A DNA stretch of 6,908 nt from an uncultured delta proteobacterium (GTDB lineage Bacteria; Myxococcota_A; Bradymonadia; REDH01): positions 1-6,908 of the forward strand of contig CAIQPA010000585.1 in NCBI GenBank assembly GCA_903873545.1. Reading direction: 5' to 3'. Each line of letters starts with the position of its first letter. The stretch's first letter is position 1. Positions 5,701-6,908 of this stretch are shown here, one piece after another. Below the pieces are notes generated by a model that was not told the DNA's origin, did no database searches, and saw only the letters and a list, made by a program, of their open reading frames with translations. Made by a program: the position numbers and the translations under genes.

Positions 5701-6908
5701 GGCGCTGGCTACAGCCAGGCGACGGCCGGCGTTATCGTTGGCGGCCAGGTGCTGGCGCTGCTGCTTACGCTTCTCGCGACGCCTGTGATGTACTCCTACC
5801 TCGACGACTTCCAGAGCTTTGTGGGCCGGATGTGGCGCCGCTTCTCGGGCCCCACGGACGATGAGGACGAAGGCGGAGCGCCGGAGGAGAAGAAGGCGGA
5901 GGAGAAGGACCCGGCGGCCGACCTCTTGGTGATGCTGCTGGCCCTCTTTGTGGCGGGTGGCGTTGCGATGACGGTGATGCCGGCCTCGGCTTCGGCAGAG
6001 GAGCCGGGCGCGATCGCGTCGGTGAGCGGCGGGCTGACGCCCGACCAGGCGGCAGAGCTTGCCGTGAATGCCTCGGCCTCGCTCAAGGCCCTCAAGGCGC
6101 AAGAGGCGGCGGCAGAGTTCACGGTCAGGGTGGCGCAGCTGGCCTACGCGCCGCAGGTGGATCTTACGGCGAACGCCTTCAAGCTCTCGGAGATTGAGAT
6201 TCCGAAGTCGGATGTGCTGTCGGTGGGTATCGTCGGCGCTGATGCGGGGCTCATCACGAGCCTCGATGGCAAGGCGCTGGTTGCCTACTCGTCCGCCTAT
6301 CAGCCGCTCGCACATGCGATGACGCTGAAGGCGACGATGGTGGTGCCGATCACCGACTACCTCACCCGCATCCGGCTCTATGTGGCGCAGGCTGTGTCGA
6401 CCCAGGAGCTGTCGGCGCAGGAGACTGCGGCGGCGCGTGCGCGCATCGCCTTTGGCGCCCGGGCGGCCTACTGGCAGTGGGTGGCGGCGCAGGCGCAGCG
6501 GAAGGTTGCAGCGAGCGGTCTGGAGCTGGCGAAGGCCTTCAAGCAGGTTGCGGAGCGCAGGGTCGCGGCGGAGTCTGCCCCGCAGGTTGATATTGTGACG
6601 GCCGATGCGCGGATAGCTGCTGCAGAGATGCAGGTGGTGCAGTCGGAGGCGATGGTGAGCATTGCGACCGATGCGCTCCGGATTCTCATCGGAGATGATG
6701 CGCGGGAGCTGTCGATTGGGCAGCTGCCTGCAACGGCCGCCGGCGAGGAGCCCGAGGCGACGGAGGCGATGCTGGCGCGGGCCTACATGCAGCGCCCAGA
6801 GTTCAAGGCGCTCGAGGCGGCGATCGAGGTGCAGCGCAAGGGTGTGACGCTTGCCGGGCTGGGCCTCTTCCCGCGGCTCGACCTGCTGGGCGACCTCACC
6901 CATGCCAA
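2761..6908 (+). CDS. RND efflux permease (HAE-1 type) fused in frame to a TolC-family outer-membrane factor; 3' end outside window
   Basis: I read codons in frame across 2761-6906 and found no stop: at least 1382 residues. Residues 1-1025 are a full RND permease. TM1 lies at about 10-28, followed by FPNIDLPFVAIQTVLPGGS. TM2-TM6 start near 338, and TM4 carries the proton-relay pair D401-D402 (GIVIDDAIVVLEN). TM7 is near 525. TM8 starts near 862, and the C-terminal relay residues are K926 (KKNGIL), R956 (RDRLRPILMT) and T963. These correspond to E. coli AcrB D407/D408, K940, R971 and T978, so the pump should be proton-driven. Residues about 1030-1054 are a charged linker. Residues 1055-1073 are hydrophobic and followed by PASASA|EE. 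Residues 1092 onward are an OMF domain (LTPDQAAELAVNASASLKALKAQ; later RPEFKALEAAIEVQRKGVTLAG and FPRLDLLGDLTHA). Pump and channel are normally separate genes. Possible products are a tethered 13-TM fusion or a polyprotein cut by signal peptidase. Substrate specificity is unknown. Confidence 0.93.
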   Translation, partial: MQWLAEVCVRRPVFAVVLSLVLTVLGFGAYRKLGVDRFPNIDLPFVAIQTVLPGGSATDMETEVTDRIEAAVNTIGGIKELRSTSAEGISLVYVGFELEKSVDGAAQEVRDKVATILRDLPEGTKAPVVIKADPGAAPIIYVGVKGDGFEPAELADLTERLVVRRLEAVNGVGEARLLGAREREFQVIVDPLRLLDFNISAPEVANAIATQNLTMPGGRAEMGASDATVRVIGRAVDADELGNISIREVNNRIVRLRDVARVVEATAEPEGVASFNSDPIQLVVIRKQSGTNTVAIAEKIRETLEDVNATLPKGMTVTILRDESVLIKTSTDAVTEHLILGSLLAALVVLVFLGNFRSTLIAAVAIPISVIATFALMQMVGYTLNLITLLALALAVGIVIDDAIVVLENIWRFIEEKRMKPMQAAVEATEEIGMAVLATTISLVAVFIPIAFIAGIPGRFLASFGITMSFSIIVSLFVSFTLTPMLASRWLKLPKEGHKKSGLERLVDLFYRPIERVYMVMLRFAMRFRWLVMLASLATLLSVPYIAKHTSKGFLPRNDTARFDVAVRAPEGSSIAQTEIYAERIAAEIRKLDHVRYTMTTIGEDEARTSNLAHIYVQLTRPSERPMAQDEMMGVVRDQVLSKVPKEIRATCNEVPEISGGGQSAAAFQYMFGGPNLETLEAYVTRITAKLQQYPGAVDLDTTMVAPRPEIEARIDRDRAADMGVRTRDIAAALNLLVGGTVVSNMSVDGETVDVRLRAEPNYRADAKSMSLLTVPSVTGRPVRLSDVVEMEQGAGATQINRVSRQRQVTVMANPAPGFSDGDIRDRLEAIMKEDPMPDGVFAMPTGRTREMKAVGESFVTGLLLAMIFVYLVLAAQFESWVLPISIISSLPLTLPFAMISVNVLGQSLDMFSMLGIFVLFGVVKKNGILQVDHTETLRRHGMPRAEAILQANRDRLRPILMTTIAFVAGMIPLITASGEGAGYSQATAGVIVGGQVLALLLTLLATPVMYSYLDDFQSFVGRMWRRFSGPTDDEDEGGAPEEKKAEEKDPAADLLVMLLALFVAGGVAMTVMPASASAEEPGAIASVSGGLTPDQAAELAVNASASLKALKAQEAAAEFTVRVAQLAYAPQVDLTANAFKLSEIEIPKSDVLSVGIVGADAGLITSLDGKALVAYSSAYQPLAHAMTLKATMVVPITDYLTRIRLYVAQAVSTQELSAQETAAARARIAFGARAAYWQWVAAQAQRKVAASGLELAKAFKQVAERRVAAESAPQVDIVTADARIAAAEMQVVQSEAMVSIATDALRILIGDDARELSIGQLPATAAGEEPEATEAMLARAYMQRPEFKALEAAIEVQRKGVTLAGLGLFPRLDLLGDLTHA
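5851..5922 (+). other. Charged cytosolic linker between permease and outer-membrane factor
   Basis: Codons for residues about 1031-1054 encode a run rich in Asp, Glu and Lys (TDDEDEGG, then PEEKKAEEKDPAAD) directly after the basic GRMWRRF that follows TM12. RND permeases end in the cytosol, so this stretch should be cytosolic. The DNA is purine-rich, with two GGAGG runs (5883-5887 and 5898-5902). Third-position G/C preference is kept throughout, which argues that it is truly translated. Confidence 0.7.
5923..5997 (+). other. Internal signal-peptide-like / 13th transmembrane segment with AXA cleavage site
   Basis: Residues 1055-1073 (LLVMLLALFVAGGVAMTVM) form a 19-residue hydrophobic core. 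It is followed by P1074 and A-S-A-S-A (1075-1079), then E1080-E1081. This matches the h-region and c-region of a signal peptidase I substrate, with small residues at -3 and -1 (A1077, A1079). It supplies the crossing needed to bring the OMF domain from the cytosolic side to the periplasm. Upstream Lys residues (1044, 1045, 1049) could act as the n-region. Possible internal starts are TTG 5926, GTG 5929 and ATG 5932, but neither GGAGG run is at a useful distance from them. Confidence 0.7.
6034..6908 (+). other. TolC/OEP-family outer-membrane factor domain (partial)
   Basis: This is the 3' part of the fused frame. It begins at LTPDQAAELAVNASASLKALKAQ, the usual first helix of outer-membrane efflux proteins, followed by VRVAQLAYAPQVDLTANAF, matching the family's pattern before its first beta-strands. 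Long helices rich in Ala, Gln and Glu follow (about 6391-6700). The second internal repeat then begins: AYMQRPEFKALEAAIEVQRKGVTLAG and FPRLDLLGDLTHA. About 290 of the usual 400-450 residues are in the window. No lipobox Cys follows the hydrophobic segment, so it would be a non-lipidated TolC-type channel rather than an OprM-type lipoprotein. Confidence 0.88.

Noticed and set aside
5883..5934. Internal translation start for a separate OMF at TTG 5926, GTG 5929 or ATG 5932
   Set aside because: The GGAGG runs at 5883-5887 and 5898-5902 are over 20 bases away from any of these codons, and they fall in Glu/Lys codons that explain them. With no stop before them, fusion is the simpler reading, though internal initiation is not excluded.
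5572..6903. Long open frame on the minus strand opposite the permease-OMF junction (443 codons)
   Set aside because: The translation is dominated by Arg, His and Leu with no recognisable domain, and it lies fully antisense to a clear coding frame. It is a GC-rich shadow.

Overview
The window is GC-rich and densely coding, with strong G/C preference at third codon positions in every gene I accept. The gene content (a lipid-anchored RND adaptor and an outer-membrane factor) requires a Gram-negative host. The style, with Ala/Pro-rich tails on several proteins and a WYL protein ending in a sliding-clamp-type peptide, is compatible with Myxococcota or another deltaproteobacterial-like lineage. The taxonomic guess is weak.

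Layout. (1) 1-468 (+): the C-terminal part of a WYL-domain protein whose N-terminus lies outside the window. It ends in a proline-rich linker and a QLSLL peptide resembling the beta-clamp-binding motif. (2) 465-761 (-): a small Cys-rich, zinc-ribbon-like hypothetical protein. Its stop codon overlaps the WYL stop inside one CTAG tetranucleotide. (3) 826-1449 (-): a TetR-family repressor. (4) 1450-1572: a divergent control region with a strong inverted repeat (GTCAACC-N4-GGTTGAC) whose right arm contains a perfect TTGACA -35 hexamer for the rightward operon. (5) 1573-2757 (+): an RND periplasmic adaptor lipoprotein with an (Ala-Ala-Pro)n tail. (6) 2761 to the window end (+): one uninterrupted reading frame encoding a full-length HAE-1-type RND permease (about 1040 residues) joined in frame to a TolC-family outer-membrane factor (OMF), which is cut off by the window edge.

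How it works together. This is a TetR-controlled tripartite efflux system. The unusual point is the joining of inner-membrane pump and outer-membrane channel in one ORF. The join is a charged cytosolic linker, then a hydrophobic segment ending in a textbook signal-peptidase-I-like site (Ala-Ser-Ala|Glu). The OMF could therefore be made as part of a polyprotein and released by cleavage, giving 1:1 pump:channel output, or stay tethered through a 13th transmembrane helix. Geometric reasoning favours cleavage. The adaptor and the fusion are also in the same frame, separated only by TAG CCC, so all three pump components occupy one frame interrupted by a single amber codon.
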